From assembly GCA_029907105.1 (NCBI GenBank), contig JARYMM010000016.1:1-42668 (forward strand): DNA of 42,668 nucleotides, written 5' to 3'. Shown here piece after piece: positions 14,028-22,131 of the stretch; the first letter of the stretch is position 1; the number at the start of each line of letters is the position of its first letter. A program made the position numbers and the translations under genes. Source of the stretch: Anaerolineae bacterium. GTDB lineage: Bacteria > Chloroflexota > Anaerolineae > UBA3071. The notes under the pieces were generated by a model, which worked only from the letters and a program-made list of their open reading frames with translations, did no database searches and was not told the origin of the DNA.

Positions 14028-15758
14028 CTACGGACCGCAGATCAACAGTTCCTGTCCGACGTAGATGACATGGGGGTTGACGATGCCGTTGTCGGCGACG
14101 ATGCGGGCTACCGTCGTGCCGTAGGCCGCGGCGATCCAACTGAGCGTATCCCCTCTCTGCACGATGTGAATCGGGCACTGCGGGAGCCCTGTGCAACGCC
14201 AGTTGATCTCCGCCGTGTTGTCGTTCACGTTGATCACGCAGGCCGGCGCGCAACCTGGCTGGTATACATCCAGGTCAATCCACCAGGTGCCGGTGTTCTC
14301 GTTGCAGAAATGGGTCTCTTTGAGCTGGCCCTGTTCCACACACTCGCTGGCCTCGGCGATCTGCAAAGCCTCCCGGTAACTGAGCCAGGCCCCGGTGGTC
14401 TTGTCCACACAAACCTCCTCAGGTGGCTCAGGCGGACAGGGTGGCTTGCAGGGCGGCTCAGGCCAGCAGGCCCGCAGGCTGATCTCGTCCAGGTTGACAT
14501 CCAGCTCCTCGTAGGCGTTGCCCCATTTCTTCCAGGCCCGGAAGAACAGGGTGATCTTGCTGCTGGGAGCGGCGAAGCGCACGCTAAAGGGAGCCATCGC
14601 TCCGGGAGCCGTGCGTGGATAGATGTCATCCCAGGGGATCTCCTGCCAGTTGCTCACCTTGGTCCAATCGGTGCTGCCGTCGGTGGTGTAGCCCCACTGC
14701 ACGCGGTAGCGATAGGGGTCACCATCCCAGCCCCGCTCACCCTGGCGCATCATGCCGTAGAGCGACAGCTCATATGTCGCCCCTGGCCGCAGGCCGCAGA
14801 CGGTCTGGTAAATACCGGCATAGCGGTCGGGGTCGGAGGCCCCACGGCAGTAGGTGTTGATCTCGATGAGCTGCGAGTGCTCGCCGCCGGCGACCACAGG
14901 ATCCCACATGTCGTCGTAGAAACCATAGGTGGCTGCGCCGTCGTTGTTGAAGCTGCCCCATCCCTTGCCCACGCCGTTGGTGAAGCCGCCCTCAAAGTTG
15001 CCGTTGGCCAGCAGGTTGGGGCCGGCGCAGGTGATGGCAGGCTCCGGCTTGGGCTTCTCCACCACGACTGGCGGCATGCAGGGCTCAGCGCAGACGACCG
15101 GCGCCGCGCCAACCAGGCTGATGCCATCAAGGTTGACATCCAGCTCGCGGTACCAGTCACCCCACTTCTTCCACACGCGCACGAATACGGTCAGCTTGTG
15201 GCCCTGGGCCTTGACCTGGGTGCTGTATTCATTGAAGCTGCCGGGGCTGGTGCGGGGATAGTAGTCATCCCAGGGCAGTTCGATCCACTGGGTGACTGCG
15301 GTCCAATCGTGGCCGCCGCTGTGGTCGAAGCCGACCTGCAGGCGATAGCGCCAGGGATCGGGGTCATCGTCGTCGGCGCGCAGCAGACCGCGGATGGTGA
15401 AGTTGTAGGTCTCGCCGACGATGACGTCCACCGTCTGGAAGATGCCGGCGTAGCGGTCGGGGTCGCCGCCGATCTCCTTGGTGTTGATCTCAACGAGCTG
15501 GGAGTGTTTGCCGTCCCAGACCACGGGGGCCCACATGTCGTCGAAGAAGCCGTAAGCGGCTGCCCCCCCGTTGGTAAAACACTGCCAGCCTTTGCCTACC
15601 ATGCCGCAGCCATCCTGGTAGACAAATCCGTCCTCGAAGTCGCCGTTGCTCAGCAGTTCGGCGTCCACGGTCGCCAGAGGGCTGGAAGCGACCAGGGTCA
15701 CGCTGAGCAGCAGAGCGAACAGGGCCGCGAGAGCCCATACCCTTCGTTGTGCCGACAT
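14028..15758 (-). CDS. Secreted protein with two carbohydrate-binding-like domains and C-terminal LysM
   Basis: 576 residues from M-S-A-Q-R-R-V-W. The signal peptide (ALAALFALLLSVTLVASSP) is followed by two tandem domains of about 200 residues, each starting with L-L-S/A-N-G-D/N-F-E-x-G-F and repeating G-K-G-W, Y-G-F-F/Y-D-D-M-W, S-Q-L-V/I-E-I-N-T, D-P-D-R-Y-A-G-I, P-W-D-D-x-Y-P-R-T and W-K-K-W-G. This layout resembles CBM4/9-like jelly rolls. A Pro/Cys-rich linker leads to a C-terminal LysM (I-V-Q-R-G-D-T-L-S-W-I-A-A-A-Y-G). No catalytic motif is seen. With its neighbour it suggests a pair of cell-surface proteins, one rod-like and one sugar-binding. Confidence 0.82.
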   Translation of the reverse strand: MSAQRRVWALAALFALLLSVTLVASSPLATVDAELLSNGDFEDGFVYQDGCGMVGKGWQCFTNGGAAAYGFFDDMWAPVVWDGKHSQLVEINTKEIGGDPDRYAGIFQTVDVIVGETYNFTIRGLLRADDDDPDPWRYRLQVGFDHSGGHDWTAVTQWIELPWDDYYPRTSPGSFNEYSTQVKAQGHKLTVFVRVWKKWGDWYRELDVNLDGISLVGAAPVVCAEPCMPPVVVEKPKPEPAITCAGPNLLANGNFEGGFTNGVGKGWGSFNNDGAATYGFYDDMWDPVVAGGEHSQLIEINTYCRGASDPDRYAGIYQTVCGLRPGATYELSLYGMMRQGERGWDGDPYRYRVQWGYTTDGSTDWTKVSNWQEIPWDDIYPRTAPGAMAPFSVRFAAPSSKITLFFRAWKKWGNAYEELDVNLDEISLRACWPEPPCKPPCPPEPPEEVCVDKTTGAWLSYREALQIAEASECVEQGQLKETHFCNENTGTWWIDLDVYQPGCAPACVINVNDNTAEINWRCTGLPQCPIHIVQRGDTLSWIAAAYGTTVARIVADNGIVNPHVIYVGQELLICGP

Positions 15759-16034
15759 CGCATCTCTCCTTTCCGAAACCGTGATCGAGTCTTCAGCGCA
15801 CATCCCCCGGGGACGGCAGGGTGGAGGATGCCGGGCTGTATCGTGGCTCGACCGCGTCTTGGGGCGAAACGGCCTGGTGTCCGTCCTCAAACCGTCGGAA
15901 TGGCCTTTTGTGGCCCTTGACTACGCGCAAAGCTTGTCAGGGACTGCTTCGTATAGTCTCATGGCCTTCGGATGGAACTATGGTGGCCGTTCGCCTGGCT
16001 GTCACAGCACCCGGAGATGCCTTTGATTGACCTA
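15759..16034. other. Long 5' leader of the LysM/CBM-like gene
   Basis: About 270 bases lie between the predicted transcription start (near 16028) and the ATG at 15758. No open frame with a ribosome site was found in it. The trmFO stop is at 16102, so the promoter stands between the two genes. A leader this long may hold a regulatory RNA structure, but I see no known riboswitch class. Confidence 0.5.
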
Positions 16035-16063
16035 ATTATAGCACATTCTTACGGTTTTGTCAA
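16035..16063 (-). promoter_or_regulatory. Consensus sigma-70 promoter for the LysM/CBM-like gene
   Basis: On the minus strand TTGACA (16063-16058), a 17-base spacer, TATAAT (16040-16035): a perfect match at all twelve positions. The surrounding 60 bases are markedly AT-rich compared with neighbours. Confidence 0.92.
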
Positions 16064-16101
16064 GTATGATTGTGAAGGTATTAGCGTAATTTTGGGGGTG
16101 A

Positions 16102-17430
16102 TTATCCGAAAGTTTTGTTTTTCCAGGCTTCCAGGGCGGCCAGGGCGCGCTTCGCATAGGCATCGTAACGTTGCCGTTTGTTGCGCGGGGAAGGAAAAAG
16201 CGAAGGCAGCAGGCCGAAGTTGGCCTTCATAGGCTGGAACCCGTCCGGCTCGGCGTGGGTGACATAATGCAACAAGGCGCCCAGCATGGTCTCCTGTGGC
16301 GGGACGACGGGCGGCTTTCCCTGGATGAGCCGCGCCGCATTCAGGCCGGCCAGCAGGCCGCCGGCGGCAGCGCTCACGTAGCCTTCGCTGCCGGTGATCT
16401 GGCCGGCGAAGAAGAGGTCAGGACGGCTGCGGCATTGCAGGCTCGGCAAGAGGAGCAGGGGGGAGTTGATGAAAGTATTGCGGTGCATCTGGCCGAAGCG
16501 CACGAACTCCGCTTCCTCCAGGCCGGGGATCATGCGCAGCACCCGCTCCTGCTCGCTCCACTTGAGGTTGGTCTGGAAGCCCACCAGGTTGTAGAGGGTG
16601 CCGGCCAGGTTGTCCTGCCGCAACTGGACGGCGGCGAAGGGCCGCTGGCCGGTGCGCGGGTCGCGCAGTCCCACAGGGCGCAGAGGGCCGAAGGCCAGGG
16701 CCTCAGGGCCACGGGCGGCCAGCACCTCTACCGGCAGGCAGCCCTCGAAGAAGCGCTCGTCTTCCTTCTCGAACGGACGCAGCTCGATGGTCTCCGCCGC
16801 AAGGAGCGCCTCGACAAAAGCGTAATACTCCTGGCGGTTCAGCGGGCAGTTGATGTAGTCTCCCGGGGCCTGGTCGTCGCGATCGCGGTCGTAGCGGGAT
16901 TGCCGCCAGGCCGGCGGCATGCGGATGGACTCCAGGGTGACGATGGGGGCCATGGCGTCGTAGAAATGGAGATAGCGCCGGCCGGTGAGTTCAGCGATGG
17001 CCTGGGCCAGCGGTTCGGAGGTCAGCGGGCCGGTGGCGATGATGGCGGGGCCTGGGGGAATGGCGGTGACTTCTTCGCGGCGCACGGTGATGAGCGGGTG
17101 GCTGGTCACGGCCGTGGTGACGGCCTGGGCGAAGGAGTGGCGGTCCACGGCCAGCGCGCCGCCGGCGGGCAGGGCGGTAGCGTCGGCGCAGCGGATGACG
17201 AGCGAGCCCAGCCGCCGCAGCTCTTCCTTCAACAGCCCCTGGGCCCGGTTGATCAGGTTGGAGCCCAGGGAGTTGGAGCAGACCAGTTCGGCGAAGAGGC
17301 CAGTGGTGTGCGCCGGGGTCATCTTCGCCGGCCGCATCTCGTAGAGGGTGACCGGCACGCCACGCTCCGCCGCCTGCCAGGCCGCCTCTGACCCGGCCAA
17401 CCCGGCGCCGATGACGATCAACTCGTTCAT
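16102..17430 (-). CDS. trmFO: TrmFO, folate-dependent tRNA m5U54 methyltransferase
   Basis: 442 residues, normal length. The N-terminus [14 protein letters not shown] is the FAD-binding GxGxxG motif, followed by Y-E-M-R-P and [11 protein letters not shown], which are TrmFO hallmarks. Further markers are [23 protein letters not shown] and the second FAD motif [10 protein letters not shown] with A-A-A-G-G. The enzyme makes ribothymidine at position 54 of tRNA using methylenetetrahydrofolate and FAD. It is a single gene. Identity is very secure. Confidence 0.97.
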   Translation of the reverse strand: MNELIVIGAGLAGSEAAWQAAERGVPVTLYEMRPAKMTPAHTTGLFAELVCSNSLGSNLINRAQGLLKEELRRLGSLVIRCADATALPAGGALAVDRHSFAQAVTTAVTSHPLITVRREEVTAIPPGPAIIATGPLTSEPLAQAIAELTGRRYLHFYDAMAPIVTLESIRMPPAWRQSRYDRDRDDQAPGDYINCPLNRQEYYAFVEALLAAETIELRPFEKEDERFFEGCLPVEVLAARGPEALAFGPLRPVGLRDPRTGQRPFAAVQLRQDNLAGTLYNLVGFQTNLKWSEQERVLRMIPGLEEAEFVRFGQMHRNTFINSPLLLLPSLQCRSRPDLFFAGQITGSEGYVSAAAGGLLAGLNAARLIQGKPPVVPPQETMLGALLHYVTHAEPDGFQPMKANFGLLPSLFPSPRNKRQRYDAYAKRALAALEAWKNKTFG

Positions 17431-17618
17431 AAGCTTTCTCCTGTTTCCGGCTGTATCTTATCACGATCTGGGCGAAGAGGCAAGAAGGGCGTGCGCAGCG
17501 GAAGCCGGAGAGTACGAGGGGTACCCCTTGCTCATCTCCCACCCTACATGTTGGGGCTTGCGTCCAATCGCTGCGCAAGCCCAAGAAGTGCAGGTTTCGC
17601 TTTTGGGCGTTTTGGGGG

Positions 17619-17624
17619 TATAAT
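17619..17624 (+). promoter_or_regulatory. -10 box upstream of the gene at 17700
   Basis: TATAAT preceded by a GGGGG run; the -35 (TTTCGC region) is poor. The predicted start lies inside or at the foot of palindrome P2, so the mRNA would begin with a long hairpin. Confidence 0.55.
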
Positions 17625-17626
17625 CG

Positions 17627-17677
17627 GGTCAGGCCAGGTGACAGTCACCTCGAAGGTGACTGTCACCTGGCCTGACC
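17627..17677. repeat. Palindrome P2, perfect 24-bp arms
   Basis: The left arm is 17627-17650, the loop CGA, and the right arm 17654-17677; every pair matches. The arms contain GGTCAGGCCAGGTGACAG and its complement. The core CAGGTGACAGTCACCT also occurs in P1 (11494-11509). It sits between the -10 box and the ribosome site AAAAGGAG of the downstream gene. Confidence 0.92.
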
Positions 17678-17699
17678 TGACCTAAAAGGAGTCGAACCG

Positions 17700-18281
17700 A
17701 TGACCGAACGATCATCAGAACAGAAGCCGCGCAATGTCCGCATCCACACGGAGATCACCCGCAGCGCCATTTTGCATGTGGAGGACGCCCTGGAAATCGG
17801 TAAGCTGAGGCTGTTGCTTTTCAGCTACAAGCGGGGCGAGGGAGCGCAGGCCTCCGCCAGCCACTACCTGGACCTGGCCGACGCCCGCGTGCTCTGCTGC
17901 GATCTGGCCCAGGGGCGGCTGGCGGAGAAGTTCGTGGACTACAAGGGCAGTCCCACCGGCCGCGAGGGGCAACCACTCAGCCGGGTGCTCAAGATCGAGG
18001 ACCGTGGCGAGCGGGCGCGCAACCCCATCGTCATCGAGATTGCCAACGGGCCGGGCGAGCTGGTGGGCGAGGGGGCCATCAAGCCGGCTGGCGAGCCGGA
18101 TGCCCAGGTGGCCATCCTGCTCAGCCGCTGGCAGGCGCGGCGGCTGGCCCTGGCCGTGCAGGCCTACCTGACGGCCTGGGAGACGGTCACCTTCCGCCAG
18201 CGCACGGCACAGCCCGCCGAGCGGTTGCGGGAAGCGGATCCGGAAGCGTTGTATCAGGTGGGGGCATCAGAAGACATATAG
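17700..18281 (+). CDS. Conserved-looking protein of unknown function
   Basis: 193 residues, ATG preceded by AAAAGGAG at good spacing. I do not recognise the family. The N-terminal third reads as beta strands (N-V-R-I-H-T-E-I, K-L-R-L-L-L-F-S-Y). A conserved-looking middle, Y-L-D-L-A-D-A-R-V-L-C-C-D-L, is followed by K-F-V-D-Y-K-G-S-P-T-G and P-I-V-I-E-I-A-N-G-P-G-E, and then a helical C-terminus (A-I-L-L-S-R-W-Q-A-R-R-L-A-L-A-V-Q-A-Y-L). No signal peptide and no catalytic motif. The overall look recalls small nucleic-acid-binding proteins, but this is speculation. It is a single-gene unit behind palindrome P2 and overlaps the convergent UbiA gene by 15 bases. Confidence 0.75.
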   Translation: MTERSSEQKPRNVRIHTEITRSAILHVEDALEIGKLRLLLFSYKRGEGAQASASHYLDLADARVLCCDLAQGRLAEKFVDYKGSPTGREGQPLSRVLKIEDRGERARNPIVIEIANGPGELVGEGAIKPAGEPDAQVAILLSRWQARRLALAVQAYLTAWETVTFRQRTAQPAERLREADPEALYQVGASEDI

Positions 18282-19139
18282 CACCACGACCACGGCCAGG
18301 CCCCACAGGGCGACGCAGGCCAGCAGCGGGCGGTCACGGAACAGCAATTCCTCCGGCTCGCCCCCTTCATGCCGCACGTAGATCAGGTATAGATAGCGGA
18401 AAAAGAAGTACAGGACGAAGGGAATGGTCAGCATCATGGTGTGGTTGGCCGGCAGGTTGGGGGCGGAGAAGGTGTATAAGGAATAGGCGATGGTAGCCGC
18501 GGAGGTGAGCATGACGATCATGCTATCCAGCAGGCGCTGGTTGTACTCCTCCAGGCTGCTGCGGTGGGCGTTGGCGTTGTCTTCGCCCAGCAGGGTCAGT
18601 TCGTGGTGCCGCTTGCCGATGGCGATGAAAAGGGCTAACAGGGTGATGAGGATGTACAGCCAGGGGGAAAACCTCTCGGCCTGGACGAGGAACACACCAG
18701 CGACGACGCGCAGCAGGTAGAAGGAGGCTACCAGGAACACATCTATGATGACGATGTGCTTGAGCCAGAAGGAGTAGGCGATGTTGAGCACGAGATAGCT
18801 GGCGATGACCAGGCCGAAACCAAAGCCAAGCCAGAAGGCAGCCAGCAAGGAGATCAGGGCAGAAATGATGGCTGCTACCACCGCCACCTGGGGCGACAAG
18901 GTGCCCGAAGCCAGGGGGCGGTGTTGTTTTGTGGGGTGCTGGCGATCCTTTTCCCGGTCCACCAGGTCGTTGAGCAGGTAGACGGAGCTGGAGGCCAGGC
19001 AGAACATGACGAAGGCCAGCACCGTGCGCACGGTTGGCCCCGGCTGCAATAACTTCTCGTCGAAGACGAGGGCCAAGAAGACGAAGCCGTTTTTCAGCCA
19101 CTGCTTCGGGCGCATGGCTTTCAGCAAAGCTCTCAGCAT
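18267..19139 (-). CDS. UbiA-family prenyltransferase, decaprenyl-phosphate phosphoribosyltransferase-like
   Basis: 290 residues with about eight to nine membrane segments. The start MRPKQWLKNGFVFLALVF and the aspartate-rich N-D-L-V-D-R-E-K-D-R-x-H-P-T-K-x-x-R-P-L-A-S-G are those of the DppR/Rv3806c group, which joins phosphoribosyl pyrophosphate to decaprenyl phosphate for arabinan precursors in mycobacteria. A second motif (F-Y-L-L-R-V-V-A-G) also fits. The role outside actinobacteria is not settled, and the partner genes dprE1/dprE2 were not seen here. GAGGTG lies before the ATG. Transcribed from its own promoter, divergent from tlyA. Confidence 0.85.
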   Translation of the reverse strand: MLRALLKAMRPKQWLKNGFVFLALVFDEKLLQPGPTVRTVLAFVMFCLASSSVYLLNDLVDREKDRQHPTKQHRPLASGTLSPQVAVVAAIISALISLLAAFWLGFGFGLVIASYLVLNIAYSFWLKHIVIIDVFLVASFYLLRVVAGVFLVQAERFSPWLYILITLLALFIAIGKRHHELTLLGEDNANAHRSSLEEYNQRLLDSMIVMLTSAATIAYSLYTFSAPNLPANHTMMLTIPFVLYFFFRYLYLIYVRHEGGEPEELLFRDRPLLACVALWGLAVVVVLYVF

Positions 19140-19171
19140 AGGGACTCACCTCGAGTTCTGTAATAGCACTC

Positions 19172-19200
19172 ATAATACCTCATTCCACCCGATTCGTCAA
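19172..19200 (-). promoter_or_regulatory. Sigma-70-type promoter for the UbiA-family gene
   Basis: On the minus strand TTGACG (19200-19195), a 17-base spacer, TATTAT (19177-19172). The predicted start near 19165 gives a leader of about 25 bases that contains GAGGTGAG. It is back to back with the tlyA promoter. Confidence 0.85.
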
Positions 19201-19228
19201 TTCTGATCTACAGCACGCATTTCGCGTT

Positions 19229-19257
19229 TTGACAAATTCACCGTTTGTGGCTATGTT
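19229..19257 (+). promoter_or_regulatory. Promoter of tlyA; predicts leaderless mRNA
   Basis: TTGACA (19229-19234), a 17-base spacer, TATGTT (19252-19257), then AGATTT and GTG at 19264. Seven bases after the -10 box is the first base of the start codon, and no ribosome site is present upstream. Confidence 0.82.
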
Positions 19258-19263
19258 AGATTT

Positions 19264-20088
19264 GTGAGCAAAGAACGTTTGGACCTGCTGCTGGTGCAGC
19301 GGGGCCTGGCCCAAAGCCGCGAGCAGGCCCAGGCCCTCATCCGCGCCGGCCAGGTGCTGGTGGACGACGAAGTGGCCGACAAGCCAGGCCGCCGCGTGGC
19401 CGCAGAGGCAGCGCTGCGGCTGCGTTCGCGCCTGCCCTACGTCTCCCGCGGCGGGCTGAAGCTGGAAGCGGCGCTGGATGCTTTCGGGCTCGATGTCGCC
19501 GGCTGTGTGGTGGCCGATGTGGGCGCTTCCACCGGCGGTTTCACCGATTGCCTGCTCCAACGCGGCGCGGCCCGCGTCTACGCCATTGACGTAGGTTATG
19601 GCCAACTGGCCTGGACACTGCGCCAGGACCCCCGCGTTGTGGTCATGGAGCGCACCAACGTCCGTTTTCTGGAGCGGCTGCCGGAGCCGGTGGACCTGGC
19701 CACGGTGGACGTCTCCTTTATCGGCCTGGAGTTGGTGCTGCCGGTCGTGCAGGGCTGGCTGAAGCCGCAGGGACACATCGTCGCTCTGGTCAAACCGCAG
19801 TTCGAGGCGGGGCGGAAGCAGGTGGGCAAGGGCGGCGTGGTGCGTGACCCGGCCGTGCATCGCCAGGTGTTGACACGGCTGACCGGCTGGGCGGTGGAGC
19901 GGGGCCTGCATGTGCTGGGGCTCATCCCATCGCCCATCACCGGCCCCAAGGGCAATGTGGAGTTCCTGCTGCATCTGGTGCTGGGGCCAGCGCCAGGCGG
20001 CGTCGTTGCTCTGCAGCCGCTGATAGAGGCTGCTTTGGCCGCAGTTCACCCAGATTCGGACGATGAAGCCGATGAAGCCGAAGACTGA
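19264..20088 (+). CDS. tlyA: TlyA-family rRNA 2'-O-methyltransferase
   Basis: 274 residues. Residues 1-60 are an S4 RNA-binding domain ([19 protein letters not shown] ... G-Q-V-L-V-D-D). After Y-V-S-R-G-G-L-K-L the FtsJ/RrmJ-type methyltransferase follows, with the SAM loop [20 protein letters not shown] and the catalytic-type D-V-S-F-I-G-L, K-P-Q-F-E motifs. Mycobacterial TlyA methylates 16S C1409 and 23S C1920 and confers capreomycin sensitivity; some relatives are annotated as haemolysins. GTG at 19264 is chosen because it opens the S4 domain and coincides with the predicted transcription start. The HAD gene starts within its last 26 bases. The C-terminal tail is acidic ([11 protein letters not shown]). 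Confidence 0.93.
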   Translation: MSKERLDLLLVQRGLAQSREQAQALIRAGQVLVDDEVADKPGRRVAAEAALRLRSRLPYVSRGGLKLEAALDAFGLDVAGCVVADVGASTGGFTDCLLQRGAARVYAIDVGYGQLAWTLRQDPRVVVMERTNVRFLERLPEPVDLATVDVSFIGLELVLPVVQGWLKPQGHIVALVKPQFEAGRKQVGKGGVVRDPAVHRQVLTRLTGWAVERGLHVLGLIPSPITGPKGNVEFLLHLVLGPAPGGVVALQPLIEAALAAVHPDSDDEADEAED

Positions 20089-20896
20089 ACTTGATCTGAA
20101 AACGCTCCGCGCCTTTCTGCTCGACCTGGACGGCGTGGTCTACCGCGGCGAGGCAGCGTTGCCCGGCGCCGTGGAGTTCGTCACCGCATTGCAGGCGCAG
20201 GGCATGCCCTTTCTGTTCATCACCAACAACTCCACGCGCACGCCGGCGCAGTATGTGGCCAGGCTGGCCCGTATGGGAGTGCACGTGGGCGAGGAGGCCG
20301 TGCTGACCTCGGCGCTGGCCACGGCGGCCTACCTGGCCGAACTGGCGCCGCCAGGCACCCCCGTCTACGTCATCGGGGAGACGGGGCTGCGCCAGGCGCT
20401 GGCAGAGCGGGGTTTCGTGCTCAGCGAAGATCATGCTGTCGCTCGCTACGTCGTGGTGGGGCATGACACGGCCCTGACCTGGCACAAGCTGGCCGCGGCC
20501 ACGCTGGCCATCCGCCGTGGCGCGCCCTTCATCGCCACCAACCCTGATCGCACGCTGCCCACCGAAGAGGGGCTGGTGCCCGGGGCGGGGGCCATCCTGG
20601 CCGCCCTGGAAGCGGCCAGCGGCGTCTCGCCCCAGGTCATCGGCAAGCCGGAGTCCGTCATCTTCCGTCAGGCGCTGGCCCGGCTCGGCGTTCTGCCCCG
20701 GCATGCTGCCGTGGTCGGCGACCGGCTGGATACCGACATCCACGGCGGGCAGAGGGCCGGCCTGCGCACCATCGGCCTGCTCAGCGGCGTGACCACAGCA
20801 GAGGAGTTTGCCCGGGCCAACCCGCCACCCGACGGGCTCTTCGAGAACCTGGCCGCGCTCCTGGCCGCCTGGCAGGCGGCAAAGGGCGAGCGGTGA
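20063..20896 (+). CDS. HAD-IIA family phosphatase (NagD/AraL-like)
   Basis: 277 residues. Motif I is [11 protein letters not shown] (residues about 19-29), followed by F-I-T-N-N-S-T-R-T (motif II, NagD type), the C2 cap (V-V-G-H-D to T-N-P-D), K-P-E-S (motif III lysine) and [10 protein letters not shown] (motif IV). Members remove phosphate from sugar phosphates, nitrophenyl phosphate or pyridoxal phosphate; the substrate is not predictable. The start lies inside tlyA, so it is co-translated with it, and probably on the same leaderless transcript. Confidence 0.92.
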   Translation: MKPMKPKTELDLKTLRAFLLDLDGVVYRGEAALPGAVEFVTALQAQGMPFLFITNNSTRTPAQYVARLARMGVHVGEEAVLTSALATAAYLAELAPPGTPVYVIGETGLRQALAERGFVLSEDHAVARYVVVGHDTALTWHKLAAATLAIRRGAPFIATNPDRTLPTEEGLVPGAGAILAALEAASGVSPQVIGKPESVIFRQALARLGVLPRHAAVVGDRLDTDIHGGQRAGLRTIGLLSGVTTAEEFARANPPPDGLFENLAALLAAWQAAKGER

Positions 20897-20928
20897 CCTG
20901 GAACCTGAAACCTTTGAACCTGTAGCCT
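20897..20928. repeat. Heptanucleotide array H6 (GAACCTG type)
   Basis: Units CCTGGAA, CCTGAAA, CCTTTGA, ACCTGTA, GCCTCAC in approximate 7-base register. It begins at the first base after the HAD stop codon. The consensus is the same as that of H2 (6360-6397). Confidence 0.7.
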
Positions 20929-20935
20929 CACTGTC

Positions 20936-20964
20936 TTGACTTCCCTCCGCAACCGGGGTATACT
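20936..20964 (+). promoter_or_regulatory. Promoter of rlmN; predicts leaderless mRNA
   Basis: TTGACT (20936-20941), a 17-base spacer, TATACT (20959-20964), then CTCACCC and ATG at 20972. The predicted start site is at or one base before the ATG. No ribosome site is present. Confidence 0.85.
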
Positions 20965-20971
20965 CTCACCC

Positions 20972-22072
20972 ATGCCACCACAGTCTGGAAAGGATGCGCA
21001 CCGCGTTCAATTACTGGACCTGACCCGCCCGGAGCTGGCTGAGCTGCTGGGGCAATGGGGTGAGCCGCGCTACCGCGCCGATCAGCTCTGGCGCTGGCTC
21101 TACCGCGATCTGGAGGCCGATTTCACAGCCATGAGCAACCTGCCGCAGCCGCTGCGGGCGCGGCTGGTTGCCGAAGCATCGTGCCAGCCGCTGGCCTTGG
21201 TGGAAGAGCTCGTCTCCCGCGACCGGCGGACGCGCAAGGCACTTTTTCGCCTGGCCGATGGCGAGACGGTGGAGACAGTGCTCATGCTCTACGAGCAGCG
21301 GCAGACGGTGTGCATCTCCACGCAGGTGGGCTGTGCCATCGGCTGCCCCTTCTGCGCCACAGGGCGAAGCGGCTTCGTGCGCAACCTGACGCCCGGCGAG
21401 ATCGTGGCCCAGGTGCTGCACTATGCCCGGCGATTGAGGGAGGAGGCGCAGGAAGAGGCCACCAGTCCACAGGTTCCCTCCTCTCTCAGCAATGTCGTCG
21501 TCATGGGCATGGGCGAGCCTCTGGCCAACTACGAGGCCACCTGGCAGGCGCTGGAGACCCTCAACGATGGGCAGGGGTTCGCTCTGGGTGCCCGCCACAT
21601 GACCCTTTCCACGGCGGGGCTCGTGCCGGGGATCGAGCGCATGAGCCAGGAGAAGTTGCAGGTCGGCCTGGCCGTCTCGCTCCATGCGCCCACGGACCGC
21701 CTGCGCAACAGGCTGGTGCCGCTGAACCGCCGCTACCCGCTGGCGGAGCTGATGGCGGCCTGCCGCCGCTACGTGCAGCGCACGGGACGGCGCGTCACCT
21801 TTGAGTATGCGCTGTTGCAGGGGATCAACGACAGCGACGAGCAGGCGGAGCAGTTGGCCAGGCTGCTGCACGGGCTGCTGTGCCACGTCAACCTGATCCC
21901 CGTCAACCCTGTGCAGGGTTCGCCTTACCAGCCGTCGTCCAGGCCGCGCGCAGAGAGCTTCCGGCACATCTTGCAGCGGGCAGGCATCGCCGCCACGGTG
22001 CGGCTGCGGCGGGGGCTGGACATCGAGGCTGGCTGCGGCCAGCTTCGCCAGCGCCGCGCCATCGGGAATTGA
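20972..22072 (+). CDS. rlmN: RlmN, dual 23S rRNA A2503 / tRNA A37 methyltransferase
   Basis: 366 residues. The N-terminal helical domain has [12 protein letters not shown]. The radical-SAM motif is [15 protein letters not shown] (CxxxCxxC, residues about 118-132). Then come [44 protein letters not shown] and the C-terminal D-I-E-A-G-C-G-Q-L, whose cysteine carries the methyl group in the reaction. All expected residues are present. The ATG at 20972 follows a strong promoter directly. It forms its own unit after the heptanucleotide array that ends the HAD gene. Confidence 0.97.
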   Translation: MPPQSGKDAHRVQLLDLTRPELAELLGQWGEPRYRADQLWRWLYRDLEADFTAMSNLPQPLRARLVAEASCQPLALVEELVSRDRRTRKALFRLADGETVETVLMLYEQRQTVCISTQVGCAIGCPFCATGRSGFVRNLTPGEIVAQVLHYARRLREEAQEEATSPQVPSSLSNVVVMGMGEPLANYEATWQALETLNDGQGFALGARHMTLSTAGLVPGIERMSQEKLQVGLAVSLHAPTDRLRNRLVPLNRRYPLAELMAACRRYVQRTGRRVTFEYALLQGINDSDEQAEQLARLLHGLLCHVNLIPVNPVQGSPYQPSSRPRAESFRHILQRAGIAATVRLRRGLDIEAGCGQLRQRRAIGN

Positions 22073-22082
22073 CGTGGTGGCT

Positions 22083-22111
22083 TTGCGTTTTTCGCCAAAC
22101 AGGTGTATGAT
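22083..22111 (+). promoter_or_regulatory. Sigma-70-type promoter for rpe
   Basis: TTGCGT (22083-22088), a 17-base spacer, TATGAT (22106-22111). The predicted start near 22118 leaves a short leader with GGAG about eight bases before the GTG start at 22132. Confidence 0.7.
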
Positions 22112-22131
22112 TGTTTTTCAGGAGTGTGGTT

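Noticed and set aside
11773-15920. Very long open frames on the plus strand opposite the two LysM genes
   Set aside because: They mirror the minus-strand genes codon for codon in a high-GC sequence, lack ribosome sites and show no family motifs. The minus strand has signal peptides, LysM domains and repeats.
15759-16034. Riboswitch in the long leader of the LysM/CBM-like gene
   Set aside because: No conserved core of a class I know could be read (TPP, cobalamin, c-di-GMP, SAM and glycine were considered). The leader is listed only as unexplained.
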